DNA of 64,000 nt from Physcia stellaris (GCA_018902385.1 JABSSW010000047.1:1-64000), one strand, 5' to 3'. Numbered from the stretch's first letter, positions 1 through 14,515 are shown. Numbers and translations: made by a program. Notes: generated from the sequence alone by a model not told the origin.

Positions 1-1905
1 AAAAAACGACATTAAATCGAAAAAAACAATGATTTTCGCATTTTTCTCGCATTCGACTTCGAAATATGCAAAAAACGAAACATTTTGCAAAATCTACGAA
101 GAAAAAAAAGCTAATCGAAAAGAAAAATGACTTCGAACGAGAAAAATGTAAAAATCGACGTATTTGAAACATATAACGATAAAGTTTCTTTTGAATTATT
201 CGTTTCGATTTTTTTTTTTTACATGATGCATCATTGTCATCGTTTTTCTCATCGTTTTCAATTTCACGTTCAGAATTTTCGTCGACGTTGTACTTCAAAT
301 CATGATCGAAAACGAAAAGAATTTCGTCAAATTTAATCGTTTCAAGTTTTCGAGTCAGCAGTCGAATACTGTTTTCGTGATTTTGCAATGATATATTGTT
401 CATTCAACTTTGCTTTTCGCACGAAAATATGATCGAATATCGAAACGTCATATAACAAAAATGTCAATAAAAAACACGAATGAGATCATCGTTTGTAATC
501 TGAATCAACAAATCTCTCTCAACGAGTTTGTTGAAATTGAATATATCGAACATATTGAAAATTTCAACGACTTCGATGAATGTAAGTTTATTGTGAGTAT
601 TTTTGATCATGCGTTTCGAATCATGTTGTTTCAATATCATTTGAGTTTCGAAATCGTTTTTTTTCAAACGTTGATCGCAATTCTTGAAAGCTTTCGCGTA
701 AAAATTGTGATTTTTGATCAAACGTTGAAAAGCATGAAACACGTTGACATCGAGTTTCTCGTCATACATCAAACGACGTTTCAACTTTTTCTGTGAAACG
801 TCGATTTGATATATTTGACAAAAGTGCTCATAATCATTTGAATCAACGAAGACGAAATTCAATTTATGATACATTTTTTTCATGACACGAAAAATCGTTC
901 ACGCGTTGTGTTTTTCATTTATTTTGATTTTCTCGCTGCAAAATGACAAAACATTGTTGTAAATTATGATGTATTCGTGAAACTTTTTATTTCGTCGAAT
1001 GCGTCGCGTTTTGTTGACAAAATCAATCTGTTTTTGCATTACGAACTTTTTCATCTCGTACATGAGTCGATCGAGAATTTTTTCGAATTCTCGTTCACGA
1101 CGACGTACACGATTCTTTTCGAAATCGTCAGAAAGTTTCTCATAATCGTCAAGATTTCGTTCAGATGTCATCATGTCGAAAGAAATTTTGTCGTTGAAAC
1201 AACAATGTCAATATTGTTTGTTGAAATTCTTATCGCGTTTTTCGAAATATCGATAAATTTTGCAAAAAAAACAAACGTTTTCATCGATTCGTAATTTGAA
1301 CAACACGTGTGAAATAGATATGAAATCAAGTTTACGAACACTGAAATAATCAAAATTCAAATTTATGTCGTCACGCGTATTTTTCGATTTTGATTTTCGA
1401 ACACGAAGTCGAATTCGAACTCGATCATTTGATTTGATTTTTCTCGTTGATTCGCGTATGTTGTTATTTCGTTGACGTTGTGTTGATCGTTTCGTCGCTT
1501 GTTGTGATAATGAAATGATTTTTGTTTCGTCGTCAAAATCGAAATCGAAATCGTGATCGTAAAAGTCAATATAAAAACGCGCAAAAATAAATCGAAATCG
1601 TCGTCGTCATCGTTTTTTTGAGATAGAGATTGAGAAACAGAAAAAGCACGACTCGCTAATCGTTCAAAACGTCGTATTTCTTGACGAAAACGTACAACAA
1701 CAAATTCGAAAAAAGTGAAATTGTAAAAAGCAAAGACATTGTTCTGAAAAAATTCGTAAATCGTTTGTTGATTTCTTAGAACGTTTTCGTTGTTTTTTGA
1801 CGAATTACAATTGTTAACAATAGCAGTAATATCGATGAGAAATTTTTTAAACGTTGCTTTTGTTGAATTTACAGATGATAAAATGATGATTTCGTAGAAA
1901 TTCAT
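1..1905 (-). other. Unidentified decayed sequence with consecutive minus-strand frames
   Basis: Between 464 and 1905 four minus-strand open frames follow each other (1363-1905, 1171-1353, 899-1174, 464-883). CT and AG are more frequent than in the following kilobases, so this piece is less mutated or younger. The 1363-1905 frame has an Arg-rich stretch (REIRRFERLASRAF) followed by a run of Asp, and the 899-1174 frame is highly charged. I recognise no family. It is most likely decayed transposon or gene sequence. The first 400 bases show nothing specific. Confidence 0.35.
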
Positions 1906-4647
1906 TCACACGACGAATTGTTGCTGACGAATCTGATTGTTGACGCGATTGATAACATAATTGAAACGATTTTGAACAACAAACGTAAAACAACTTAGAA
2001 AAATCATTTTGACGACAAATCAAAAAATTGAATGTAAATGTAAATCGAATGAAAATGAAATGAAAATGTAAAATGACGCGATGAAATTAACAAATGATTA
2101 CACGACAATTTCACAACGACTTGAAACGATTTTTGAAAAGCGAACATTACAAAAAATCAAAATCAAAAACAAAACTTCGACGATGTCGAAAATCAACCGT
2201 AAAAAAAACGTGATTTTCATGTTTCGATTGAAAAGTCGAATAAGAATCGAATGAAAAAAATGAAAATTTCGAACATTGAAGACTTGACAAACATCATTTG
2301 ATTTTACACGACAATTTCACAACGACTTGATCAAAATTCGTGATTTCGACGACGTTGAAAAGCGCACGACATTATTCAAAATTTCAATCAAAATCAAATC
2401 AACAAAACGTTGTTGTTTTATTATAAAAAAATTAAAAGTTATCGTTATGTTTATGTCGTTGTTCAACGTGATTTCAACATATTTTTTCATCAATTGAATT
2501 TACAAAATATTTTATTTTTTTAAATCGTTGTTCAACGCAACATATTTTCAATTGATATCATTTTTTAAATGTGCGTGTTTTCATAAATTTCAATTTTTCG
2601 TCGATATAAAATTGATTCATCGTTTTTTTAATGTATTTATTATCGTTGAATTATTTAGCAAATGCATATGCGCAAAATGATTCGAAAAAATGATGTGATT
2701 CATTTTCGATTGATAAATTTTTGTTTTTTGAATTATAATCAATTTTTAATGATTTTTCGATTTTGATATCGATTATATTTTTATAAATTATGATTTTGAT
2801 AATCGAATTTTCGACAGAATTTTTAATTTTTTTTTCGATAAAATTGTCAAAATTTGTATCGTTAATTATCGATTCGATGTTGTCGAAACGATTAACATCG
2901 ATTTTCAATATGTTTTTTTTGTTTGTTTGTTCATCTTGATAATTTTTTTTACGAAAACGTGAATTTACAAATGAATGTTTTTTTATGATTTCGTTATTTG
3001 CGATCGATATTGATGTTGTTTGATATTTGCGCGAATAAATTAAAAAAACGCGATTGTTTTTATCAACGTAAAAACAATTTCGACAATATCACATTTTTAT
3101 TTGTTGATTCGAAATTGAAATGATTGAAAAAAAAAAATCAGAAATTTATCATAATTCTCGTCGAAAAATTTTCGATAAAAACGAAAACGAAAAAAATGAA
3201 AAATTTGAAAAACGAAAATTTGACATTCAATTGAAATCAATTATTCAATGATAAACGATAATTGAAATGACGATAATTACAATAACATTATTTGAACGAT
3301 AAACATTATAAACAACATGAATTTTTTTCGTTCAATCGCATTATTTTCAATCGAATAAAAATGTCGCAATTAAATATTTATTTCAATTTGTTTTCATTTT
3401 GTCGTTAATCGTGACATCACAAAATTGCGTTCACAAAAAAATATTGCAATTATCGTTTTATTCAAAACAAATTCGCGATTCAATGATTTATCGTTGTGTG
3501 TGATTGATTCAAATATTTAATGTCAAAAAACAACAAAAAATCATTACAAAAAAAATTATTTATCGAAAAAAATTTTCACATTTTTATCACATTTATTTTT
3601 TCATAACAATTGTATTTATGACAATATTATTCGAATCGATCGACGTGTTGTCACGAATTGTGATCACGAAAAAAATGTGATTCGAATTTGTTTGAACAAC
3701 GATCGTTCGTTAATGTCATTTTCGAATTTGTTTACGTTTTTTTTCAATTTTTGTTTTAATTTTTTGATACGAATTTCGATCGTTCAAAAACTGTCGCGAC
3801 ATGTGATTTTCATCTTTTTCATAACATTGACGATTTGAATTCGATGAAAAATATCGAAATACAAAATTTTTTTTTCGTCGTCATTGACAATTGATTCATG
3901 AATGATATTGAAAAAAAATAAAATCGTTTGACATTTGTATCGATCAATCAGAATTTGCATTCGAATTCGCAATTCGATCGATTTCGAAAAAACGTTCACA
4001 CAAAAATTAAAAAAATGATTGACAAAAAAATCATTGTCGACGAATCATTCATTTCGAATTGACATTGAATATCGTTCGTTTGTCGACAAATTCGCAAAAT
4101 TGATGAAATCGTTGATAATCGATATGTCGATAAATTTCGCGTCAAACATCGAATATATTTTGAAAAAAACATCGAAAAGTTTCACGATCAAAAATTTCAA
4201 AAAAGACATTGAAATTGAATCAAAAAAATTGTCACAACACGAAAATTGAAAATAAAAAATATTAATGAAATTGTGAATTGTAATGAAATTGTGAATTGAT
4301 TGATATTTTTTAAAAATCAAAACATTTGAAACATGTGATCGTTTTTATAACAAAATAACGAATTTGCGAATCATCACGATGCGTCAAAACACGTTAATGA
4401 TGCAAATGTTTCAAAAAAACAACAAATCATTTTTAACGTTAAACGATACGAACGTTAAATGAAATGAATTAAATCGAATCGAACACGTTAATGATCAAAT
4501 TTTTTTGTTTCATTTCAAATTTAATTTAGTTTTTTATTCGAATAAACACGTTTTTCGTTAATTCTTTTTGATTTTTTTCATTTTTTGTTTTCGATTGATC
4601 AAATATGTTTCGTCGACAACGATGATTGCTGAACACATCAATGCAAT
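1906..4647. other. AT-rich DNA, nothing recognised
   Basis: This stretch follows the C-purine/pyrimidine-G rule closely. It is made largely of A and T runs broken by CG, CA and TG. I see no domain, RNA gene or ordered repeat. A 17-base unit (aatgaaattgtgaattg) occurs twice in tandem near 4264-4298. Probably heavily decayed repeat DNA. Confidence 0.5.
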
Positions 4648-4964
4648 ATGATTGCATAAATTCAGAAATGAATAAATGATTGCATGAATTCAAATGAATG
4701 AATGATTGCATGAATTCAGAAATGAATGAATGATTGCATGAATTCAAATAAAAAATGATTGCATGAATTCAAAAATGAATGAATAATTGCATGAATTCAA
4801 ATGAATGAATGATTGCATGAATTCAAAAATGAATAAATGATTGCATGAATTCAAATGAATGAATGATTGCATGAATTCAAAAATGAATGAATGATTGCAT
4901 GAATTCAAATGAATGAATGATTGCATGAATTCAAAAATGAATGAATGATTGCATGAATTCAAAT
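4648..4964. repeat. Minisatellite, alternating 26/28-bp units around tgattgcatgaattca
   Basis: The core tgattgcatgaattca recurs about a dozen times, followed alternately by aatgaatga and by aaaaatgaatga, so the higher-order unit is a dimer of about 54 bp. The core includes the palindrome tgaattca. The array lies wholly inside the mutated block and has stayed homogeneous. The open frames across it (repeats of LNSCNHSFI) are a by-product of the periodicity. Confidence 0.9.
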
Positions 4965-6181
4965 GATGAACATTGTATTTTTTCAAAAAATATTGTTCGA
5001 TGATAATTTTCTTGATCGAATTTTAATGTTTGTTTTCATAAATGTCAATAACAACATTGTTTTGTGTTTTCATCGTTTCAAAATTTTTGAAACGATAAAA
5101 AATAATTTGCTCGTAAAGTTCGAATGTAAAAACTTTTCGTTCGTTTGAAAATTTCAACTGAACGATGAAATTTGCGTTTCAAACAAAAAAAATCAAATTT
5201 TCGATAATGAGAATGAACAATTTAACAAATGTGAATGAATTTGAAAAAATTTCGAATCATTTTTCAACATTGCAAAATTTTTTTTGAATTCAAAAAAATT
5301 GAATTGATAATTTATTAAAAAACGATCAATGTTAAGTTCGATTTTTGCAATTTCATTGTTTTTTTTTTTGACATTGTTATTTTTTTTGTCGCATGTTCAT
5401 TCGTTTTGAATATTTTGTTTTTTTTGCATTTTTGTTTTTTTCGTCGCATTTTCATTCGTTTTTGTATTTTTTTTTTCATGCAATTTTGTTTTTTTCGTCG
5501 TATGTTTTTTCGTTTTGATGATTTTTTTTTTTGCATTTTTGTTTTTTTTATCGCATTTTCATTCGTTTTTGTGTTTTTTTTTTCGTCATCAAAAAACAAC
5601 GATTTCGAAATATTACGATTCAAATTTCAAAATTTTATCGAATGAATTGTATTTAACACGAATTGCATTTTTTATAAAACATTTATTAACAACAATAATC
5701 GATCATTTTGTTTTTGCAATGCACGTCGATACAATTGTGTTTTATAAATTCGTTCATGAAAATCATTTTAAAGTTTTTTTTTTTTTTTTTTTTTTTTTTT
5801 TCGTTTTGAAATTGAAAAAAAAAACATCGTTGTTCGATTTTTGCAAAAACGAATACGCGACAAATATATATTTATTTATTCGTTTATTGTTTTTATTCGA
5901 AATTGTTTTCATCGCGAATATTTTGATTTTATTCAATTTTTTTTTTTCGTTTTTCGAATTTCATTTCGAATCGTTTGATTTAACGTTTTTTTGCGTTTTG
6001 TTTCGTCATGATTCATTGTCAATAAATCGACATTTTTTTGATTATATGTTTCAAAATCGTTTTTATCGTTTCAGAAAATTTCTCGATCATAAAAATCAGA
6101 AATTTTTTGAAAATTGTTTTTTTCGAAAAAATTTGACAAGACATGAAACTCAAAACAGAAAAAAAAAATTTGACAAGAATG

Positions 6182-6233
<52 letters not shown>
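6182..6233. repeat. 52-bp poly-A tract followed by TA-rich sequence
   Basis: An uninterrupted run of 52 A is followed at once by tatatatattt. Such a tract could be the tail of a LINE or SINE, but no reverse transcriptase or SINE body is recognisable upstream, and homopolymers are common in this block. I annotate only the tract. Confidence 0.85.
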
Positions 6234-6237
<4 letters not shown>

Positions 6238-7984
6238 TATATTTATAATCTTAATATATGTCATTTAAATTTTTTATTTATTTAATTAATTAAATTCAAA
6301 TTCATATTCATATGCGATTTTCATATTCAAAATAATGTTTTTTCGAGCACGTTTTTTTAATGCGTTTGTGAAATTCGCATGATAATTGATTGATCAATGA
6401 TGTAATGTTAAAACAATCGAAAAATGAAAATTCAATGAAATTAAATACGTCGTCAATTAATTTGATCGCGATCAAATAAATAAAAACGATAAAAATTGAT
6501 CGTCAAATTATGAAAAACGATGTTTTCGAAATGACGAAAAAATGACGAAAAAAACAATGAAAAAATCATTTATCGTGTGAATCAAAATGAAATTTTCACA
6601 ACTGAATATTGTCGAAATGTATTAAAACAAAAAAAGAAACAAACATTTGATATTCGATGAAAAAAAAGCGAAATTCACAATGAAAAAAAAAAATTGAAAT
6701 TGATCAAAAATCAATTCGTGAATCGAAATTCAAATTAATCACAACAATTGACGAAACAAAATGAAAAAACATTCGCGATCAACGTGAAAAAAAAAACAAA
6801 ACATGCAATCAATCAAACGAATTTTTTGTTAAATGAAAACAACAAACGTCGATAATTTTATCGTTGAAAATGTGTAAAAAAAAAAAAAAAAAAAATCGTG
6901 AAAACAATTATTTTGACGTGTTTTTGCGTGATACGAATTATTATCAACAATTCAATTGTCGCGACATCATATTGTTTGAATGTGTTGTTTTCATTTTGTG
7001 TTTTCGACAAAAATGTTCGAAATGATTCGAAATTTTTCGAACGAATGATTGATTTGTGAAAATTGCGATAATTCGTTCACAAAAATGATATCGTTTTCGA
7101 TTGAAATAATCATTGAAAATATAAAATTACGTATTTGATGACGCGAAAAAAATATATATATATATACAAAATTGTGTCAATTTCGAAAAAATTGTTTGAA
7201 TAAAACGTCGTCATTCAAATCAATTCGTGACGTGAAATTATTCGTGATCAAATATATTTTCGATTTGATTAATCGATTGAAAATTTGTTGATCATGCGCA
7301 AAAATTGAAAATGACAATTCATTCAAAAAAATTATTGAATTCAACGCTAATAAACTTTTCAATACAAATTGAAAAAAATCTTGTTTTACGAAAAATAAAA
7401 TAATGATCAATGATTATTACATCAAAATTTTGATCGTGAAACACATTGCGACGTTTATTGAAAAATGTAAACGACGAATGCGAACGACGACGTTTTAACG
7501 AATTAAATGATTGCGAATCATTCATTTCATGATTATTTTCGATTTCGTCAACAAAATTGAAATTCAATTTCAATTTTTTGAAATATAAATTGAAAATAAC
7601 GTCAATAATTTTTGCGTTTGTTCAATCGAACAAATTGTTATTAATCGATTGATAATATCGTTTGTTGAAATTAACATTTAAAAAATTTCAAATCAATTTT
7701 TTCATCATAACGTCAACGATTATTTCATGATATCGTTGAAAATTTCAACAAAATCACATAAATTTTGATATAATTGAATACAACAATGTTTATTTTGCGA
7801 ATGTTTTAATTTGATAAAACTTTTAATTGAAAATTTAATTAATATATAAATATACATACGTTCATTTAAGAATGCGATTTGAAAATAAAATCACGAACGA
7901 ATTTCGAAATTTGATGCATTCATGTAACGCGATTTCTAAATTGAAATTTCTTGATTTATGAAATAAAATCAATAATGATTCAAT

Positions 7985-8285
7985 TGAACGAATGATTGCA
8001 TAAATTCGAATGAACAAATAATTGAAATCAAAAATCAAACATTATGAAACATTGATTCAAAAAAAAATCGACTAAAATGAAAAAAATGATTACATGAATT
8101 CAAATGAATGAATAATTGCATAAAAATATGTTCATAAATGATCGTGCGCGACAATGAAATCAAACGAATAAATAATCACATGAATTCGAATGAATAAATG
8201 ATCACATAAAATTTGTAAAATAAATCGATTATATGAATTCGAATAAATGAATAATTCAATGAATTCGAACGAATGAATGATTGTA
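7985..8285. repeat. Dispersed, decayed copies of the 4.6-kb minisatellite unit
   Basis: Units such as gaatgattgcataaattcgaatgaac, gattacatgaattcaaatgaatgaata and tgaattcgaatgaataaatgat recur irregularly. They match the core of the 4648-4964 array but are diverged and spaced unevenly. They may be an old expansion of the same minisatellite or pieces of a repeat that carried it. Confidence 0.6.
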
Positions 8286-11200
8286 TTTCAATTGATCAAA
8301 TATTTGTGATCAAATATCAATCAAAAATTTTTTCAATACGAATTTTTGTTTCGATCGTTTGTCGAAAATTTCGTGCGTAACAATGTAAACGTTCGATTGC
8401 ACGTCATTTTCATTGTTTTTCAATAAACGTTCAATATTTTTTCTTATTTCAAATTATCGTTGAAAATATTATAATTATTATGCGATCGTTAATTAAATCA
8501 TTTTTGTAAAAAAAATTATTCGAATTACACAAACACGTGTGTCAAATTTTTTTTTTATTGAATAATCGAATCATTGTAACGTGTATTGTAAATATTCATC
8601 GAACGATTTTATTAAAACAACGAATCGTTATTGAAATTAGCAATTTCATCAAGAAAAAAATTTCGAATTACGAAAAATTTTGAAATCGTATTTAATTTTC
8701 AAATTTTTTTGTCAATTTCGAATTGTTTCATGTTTTGTTGATTTGAATTTCGAAATTCGTTATCAATTTGACGAATTACAAAATCGTAAAACACGATGCG
8801 AATTGAAATAAAAAAATTGTTCTGAATTTCGAAAATCTTGATTATTTTTTTTAAATTTTGCAACAGCATTTTTTTTTTGCTCGTGATCGAAAAATTAATG
8901 TAAATTTTGATTTTTGTTCGAAATTTCATGTCAATTTTGATTGTGAAATTTGAATTTTCATCAAATTTACGAAAATGATTAACAAATGTGTTGACACAAA
9001 AAAAACGCGCTCGAAAATCAATAAATTAATAAATTTTTGAAAAATTTTTGAAAAATAATATGAGTTATTCGATCGCGAATTGCGTTGATTGTTTAAAATA
9101 TTTTGTAATTGAAAAAATCAATTTGACAAATTCGACATCGAATTTTGAAAAAATCAATTAAACAACGAAACGAATTTTAATTGCGAAACGTTATCGTACG
9201 AAATACGAAATTTTTCGTATTTTTCGAAAAAAATATAAAAATGAAATTTTGACAATTCATATTTCAATATGAATTTTTTTTCAAAATTCGTAAAATTCGA
9301 AAATTTGATTAATTGAAACAATTAAATTGAAATTAATTCAATCGAACGCGATTGATCGCGTTTGATCGAATTCATTTGATTTTTTTTGACAATTGCATGA
9401 ACAACATTGCATATTATTTTCATATTCGTCGATTTTCATTTAATCGTTAAATGAATGCATCAGCATTTCAGTTTCGAAAAAAAATTTATCGCATTGTTAC
9501 ACAAAATCTAATTTGACGATCAAACACAGTATCATTCGCAAATTCATACATCAATTGTTTTGAAATGCGTGTTCGACGCGTTCGTGCGTGTGCGAATTAC
9601 ATGTCGAAAATATCGAATACAATGATTATTCACAATGTTTTTCGTGAAAAAAATTGAAAAAAATTGAACGTGAATTATTGAACAAATGATCGCATTCGTA
9701 TCGATTTAAAAATAAACGAAAAAACGTACAAAATAATATACGTTTTTTTGAAAAAAATTGATTCGAAATGAAATATTGAATGACAAATTTAATCATGTCA
9801 ATATCAAAAAAAAATTGCAATCGATTTTTATCACAATCAAAAAACAATATTTTATTGTATTCGACAATGTCGATTCAACATGAAAAAAAAACATGTTTAT
9901 TTTATTGAATTCAAAAAATCAACAACAATTGCAAACGAAAACGCGCAAATTTGATATTATCAAAAAAATCGTGCAATATCAATTTTATCATAAAATTTCA
10001 ATCATTCAATGTCGTTTTCGATATTGTCACATTTTTTTTAAAAAAAAAAAAAAAAATTGTTATAACGAGATGTGTCGATCAAAAAACATGATTATTTCAA
10101 TTATTTTCATCGATAAAATCACGATGAAACATTTGAAATTTGATATGTTTGTGCAAATATTGAAAAAAATGTGAATATGAATTTTGAATCGAAATTCATA
10201 CATTGTGAATTATATGAATTGAAAAATGTCAAAAATCAACGATGCGATTTTTTTCGTTTTTGAAAAATCGCGATTTTCGAAATGTATTTTTATGAATTTC
10301 GTTATTTACAATTTTTTATTAAATCAAATCAAAATAAATCATCAATGCAAATCAAAAAAAACATGTTGATTTAATAATTTGTATTAAAATTTAACGTATT
10401 CAATTGTAAAAAAAATCGACGCACAATTTTTCAAAAAATCGATATTTTGCGATCAATTCGATTCAAAATATCAATTGCATCAATTTTAACATTTTTGTGC
10501 GAATCGTCGCAACGACAACGATTTTTCATTTTTTTTTTTTTTTTTTTCGTTTTCAATTTTTTTTTTTTCAATTTTTTTTATTTTTCGTTTTTAATTCATT
10601 TTTCATTTTCAATTCATTTTTCGTATTCAAATCATTTTTTAATTCGTTTTTCAATTTTTTTTTCATTGTTCACACATTTTTCACGATTTATTTCGTTTTT
10701 TTCGATTTTTAAAAATCGAAAACGAAAATTGCAACACGAAATATATTCAAACAAAATCAAAAAAATTGACAAAAATTGAAAATATGATTGAAAACGAATT
10801 GAATTTAATGCAAATTTGATTCGATGTCAAACAATATATGATTTTTTACAATTACGTCAATTGTGAAAATTTCGAATATCGTATTCGAATGCAAAAATTT
10901 TCGCGATTGCACGATTCATAAATTGTATTCAAACATTTTCGATATTCATTTTTAACATCATTTAATTGTTGTTGAAATCATTGAACACGATCGAAAATTG
11001 TTCATAAACGTTCAAATCGATTCAAATGCGATCGAAATATCACGTTCGTTGATTTGATTTTATTTCGAATATTTTGTCATATTTCGAATTTCAAATTAAC
11101 ATCGACAACAATCGTGTTGCGAAAATTCTGAATTGTCGCGATCAAATATTTGTGACGATTCGTTAATTTTCGCAATTGTGTTTTCAATTTTGAATATTTC

Positions 11201-11779
11201 GAAAAACATCGCAAAATACAAATCATGAAAAACAACGATTGCGACAAATATCATTGACGTTGTTTCATTCATCGTTCATTCGAATATTTAAATTCGAAAT
11301 TTGACGAAAAAATTTTGTTAAAAATATGAATATCAATATAACAAAAAACAATGTTTTATTTTTTTTGTCGTTGTTGATCGTCATAATCGATCATTTAACA
11401 ACAAAAAAAATCATGTTTAAAATTAACGATAATTTAATACATTTGAAATTGTGTTAATAATTCAATCGATTTCGATATCACAATTTTACAAAATACAAAC
11501 AATCAAACGAAAAATAAACGACACGTTCGTATACATGACAAAAACACGTTAAAAATTAAATAAATGTAAATTTTTGCGAAACACGTTAAACGACAAAATA
11601 ATTTGACGATCAAAACAAATAATCGTTGTTTTAATCGACGACAAAAATTTTGTTCAATCAATTTCGTCAATCACAATCAAAAACATTTCGCGTTAAATTA
11701 CATCGTTTTTTTCTTTGTTTTTTTATTTTTGATATATATTTGATGTCGCGTTGACTGTAACAAATCTACATTTCAATTT

Positions 11780-13843
11780 TTGTGTTTTTATATCAAAGTT
11801 CAGCATAGTGATTTCGATTTACGACTTTTTCGATCGATCAATTCAATGATTTCGAACAAGATAAGTCGATTCAAAAGCGCGAGAATCGACAATGCGAAAT
11901 TTCACAAACAGCATTCACAATCGATATTCGAAATTGCTTTCTTTGCGATGATCAATGTTGCAATTAATTGTTCACGAAATAGATTGCTCAATCAAATGAT
12001 GTTGTTGATTCAAAAACAAATTGATCATTTGCACGCATATAATAAAATACATTTAAACAATATAACAGAAGAAAAATGTACAAAAATCATTCAAAAAACG
12101 CAAAATTATTTCGAATAATTTCAAAAATATATCGAACGACGAAATCGATACAAAAAACGACAACAACAATAAAAATTCAAAAAAAAACATGAATATCACA
12201 TCAAAACGACGTTTGATCATTGTTGTAAATCACATTATTCAAAAAATATTAAACAATGTATTAAATCATTTACAGTTTAAAATTTCGATATCAATCAATA
12301 TTTCAAACATTTTTACATCGATCGTGAAAAAACAATCATTATCAAATCGAAACAAATCAAACGAATTCATTTTTTTATCAAAAACGAACAATCGAAAATA
12401 TCGACGTGATATGAATCGACATTTTTTTCGACAAAATCATTTGTCACATGAATGTTCGAACGAAATTTCGATCACACGATAATATTGAAAAATCATCAAA
12501 CGACGAAAAACAAAAAAATTTTCTTTAATGATGAACATGCATATTTGATGAAACGAATTTTTTTTATTTTCAAACATTAATATTCAATGAATGTATCAAA
12601 ATCAAATTAAACGTTTGAACAAAACATAATTTCGATGCGATCAGCGATTTTATTTTGAAAATGTGACAAAAATGCAAACGAATGTTTGAACGCAACATAA
12701 AACGACATTCGAAAATCATGAATGTATCGCAAAATTTCGAAACGCGAATCGTAAAATCATTTACGTCGAATATATGCAAATATATTAACGTCAACACAAA
12801 TGTACGATTCAATCGACGTTTTTCGATTTAATGCAATTTACAAAATCAAAAACATAATAATTTCGTATTATAAGTTCGAAATCATTGTCAATTCTCATCA
12901 ATTGATTGCGAAACTGTTACACAATCATGTTTTCATTCGTTTTAATTATGAGAACTTTGAATCGAAAATAAGTAATTGCGTGTCAACAATCATGATACAA
13001 ATTTACAAATGTTTATGTAATTTATATCATTTATTGTCGACATTATAATCATCGCGATTTACGATTTTTTTTTCAAAAATTTCAAAAATGATTTCGATTT
13101 TCAAATGTACATCAAAAACATATTCAATAAATTTCGTTTTGTTATGATATTTTTTGTAATCACAATCATACATCATACGATTAAAAGTTTTTTGCGAATG
13201 ACAAGAAAACAAACATGACATTCGAGAATTTAACAATGAAAAATATAATACACGTCGTTTCGATTTTTTAAAATATTGATATGCAATAAACAATTACGAA
13301 TTTTACATGTTAACATGAAAAAGTTTGAATTTTCAAATTCAAAACGAAATTTGCAAATATTTTCAAGACAAAATCAGAAATCGAATCACAATCAACGCAA
13401 AAAACAATGAAATATTAAAAATCATTTCATTGAAATGTGATTATTCGATCGAAACAATCAAAACTTTGCGAAACAACAAAGAAATTGTTTCACGAATTTT
13501 TACGTTCAACAATTGTCAAATTGATATCAATAATTCGAATTTGATCGATGAAATCGTCAATCGAAATGTTAATGTCAATTACAACAAAATCATATCATGT
13601 TTTTTGAAAAAAAAATTTGACACGATTTCAAAATGTCGTTTCGTTTTCAAATTTTTTACAAACAATGATCGCGTGACATCAATTGTCGAAAATTCAAATG
13701 TCGATTCATTGAAAACAAAAAAAACAACGCGAAATAAAAAAAAACAAATTCAATACGAAAACGAAAAAATTGAAAAACGTGTCGAGAAATTGATAAATCG
13801 AATTCACACATGCGATGTCAATGTGTTTATTGTTCAGTCATAA
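11780..13843 (+). other. Unidentified decayed sequence with several plus-strand frames
   Basis: Plus-strand open frames at 11780-12118, 12189-12482, 12800-13048 and 13325-13843 (172 codons) lie in order on one strand. This is more than in neighbouring sequence, and suggests one mutated coding element of about 2 kb. The last frame is rich in Asn, Lys and Ile and has a basic C-terminal third. I see no zinc knuckle, DDE, RT or helicase motif, so no family is assigned. It could be a DNA transposon or a duplicated host gene. Confidence 0.3.
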
Positions 13844-14365
13844 ATAACAAAATATAAAAAACGCAAATTCTGAAATCGAATCGTCGAAAAAAATGTAATT
13901 TATCATTTTATTGAGCAACAAAGCAATCAAAAATGAACGTTCACGTACGATTTGAATTGACAAACATGATGTAAAAAAATGAATGTACAAAACGAAAAAA
14001 TATTTGAATATATTTTGCATCGAAAATTCTGATTTATTAAAACGAATGAAAATTACAATTCAATGAAAGAAAAATTGCAAATGAATTATAAAAAACATTT
14101 CGAAAAATCAATAACGATGCGAAATAATGTGATGATGAAAACGATTGAATATATATTGAATACAAATTTTGCATTTCGTGTTTGATAAATACAATCAGTC
14201 AAAATCTGATTGATAATCTAATACGAATCAATAAATACAATGATAGAAATGACGTTAACGATCATCGTAAAACAAAAAATTCAAAACGTGCGCGAAATGA
14301 AAAAATTAAAACGAATTTGATATTACAAAAACAATACAAATTGTCAATGATTCAGAAATCGAAAT

Positions 14366-14515
14366 GACGTTATGAATATTCAAATTAAAAAAAACGATAT
14401 GAATATTCAGAACAAAACAAACAATATGAATATTCAGATCAGAAAAAACGATATGAATATTCAAAATGAAAAAAACGATATGAATATTCAAAACGAAAAA
14501 AATAACATGAAAAAA
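14366..14515. repeat. 27-bp minisatellite, about five copies
   Basis: The unit gatatgaatattcaaaa plus an A-rich tail (gaaaaaaac) repeats with a 27-bp period. As 27 is a multiple of three, the array stays open and reads as MNIQNEKND repeats on the plus strand. That is a consequence of the period, not evidence of a gene. Confidence 0.9.

Larger units (their letters stand above)
4965..11779. other. AT-rich DNA, nothing recognised apart from simple repeats
   Basis: No recognisable gene or element. Visible structure is limited to a T-rich imperfect tandem segment (about 5385-5590), a run of about 28 T (5774-5801), the poly-A tract described separately, a short TA microsatellite near 7152-7165, and T-rich segments near 10527-10600. 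The long open frames here, for example 5515-6285 with its poly-Lys run, come from poly-T and poly-A tracts. Confidence 0.5.

Noticed and set aside
6182-6233. LINE or SINE tail
   Set aside because: No body of a LINE or SINE is recognisable upstream; homopolymers are common here.
5515-6285. Open frame of 256 codons in AT-rich DNA
   Set aside because: Made of Phe and Lys runs over poly-T and poly-A, with no Pro, Gly or Trp, as expected from the mutational composition. Not a gene.
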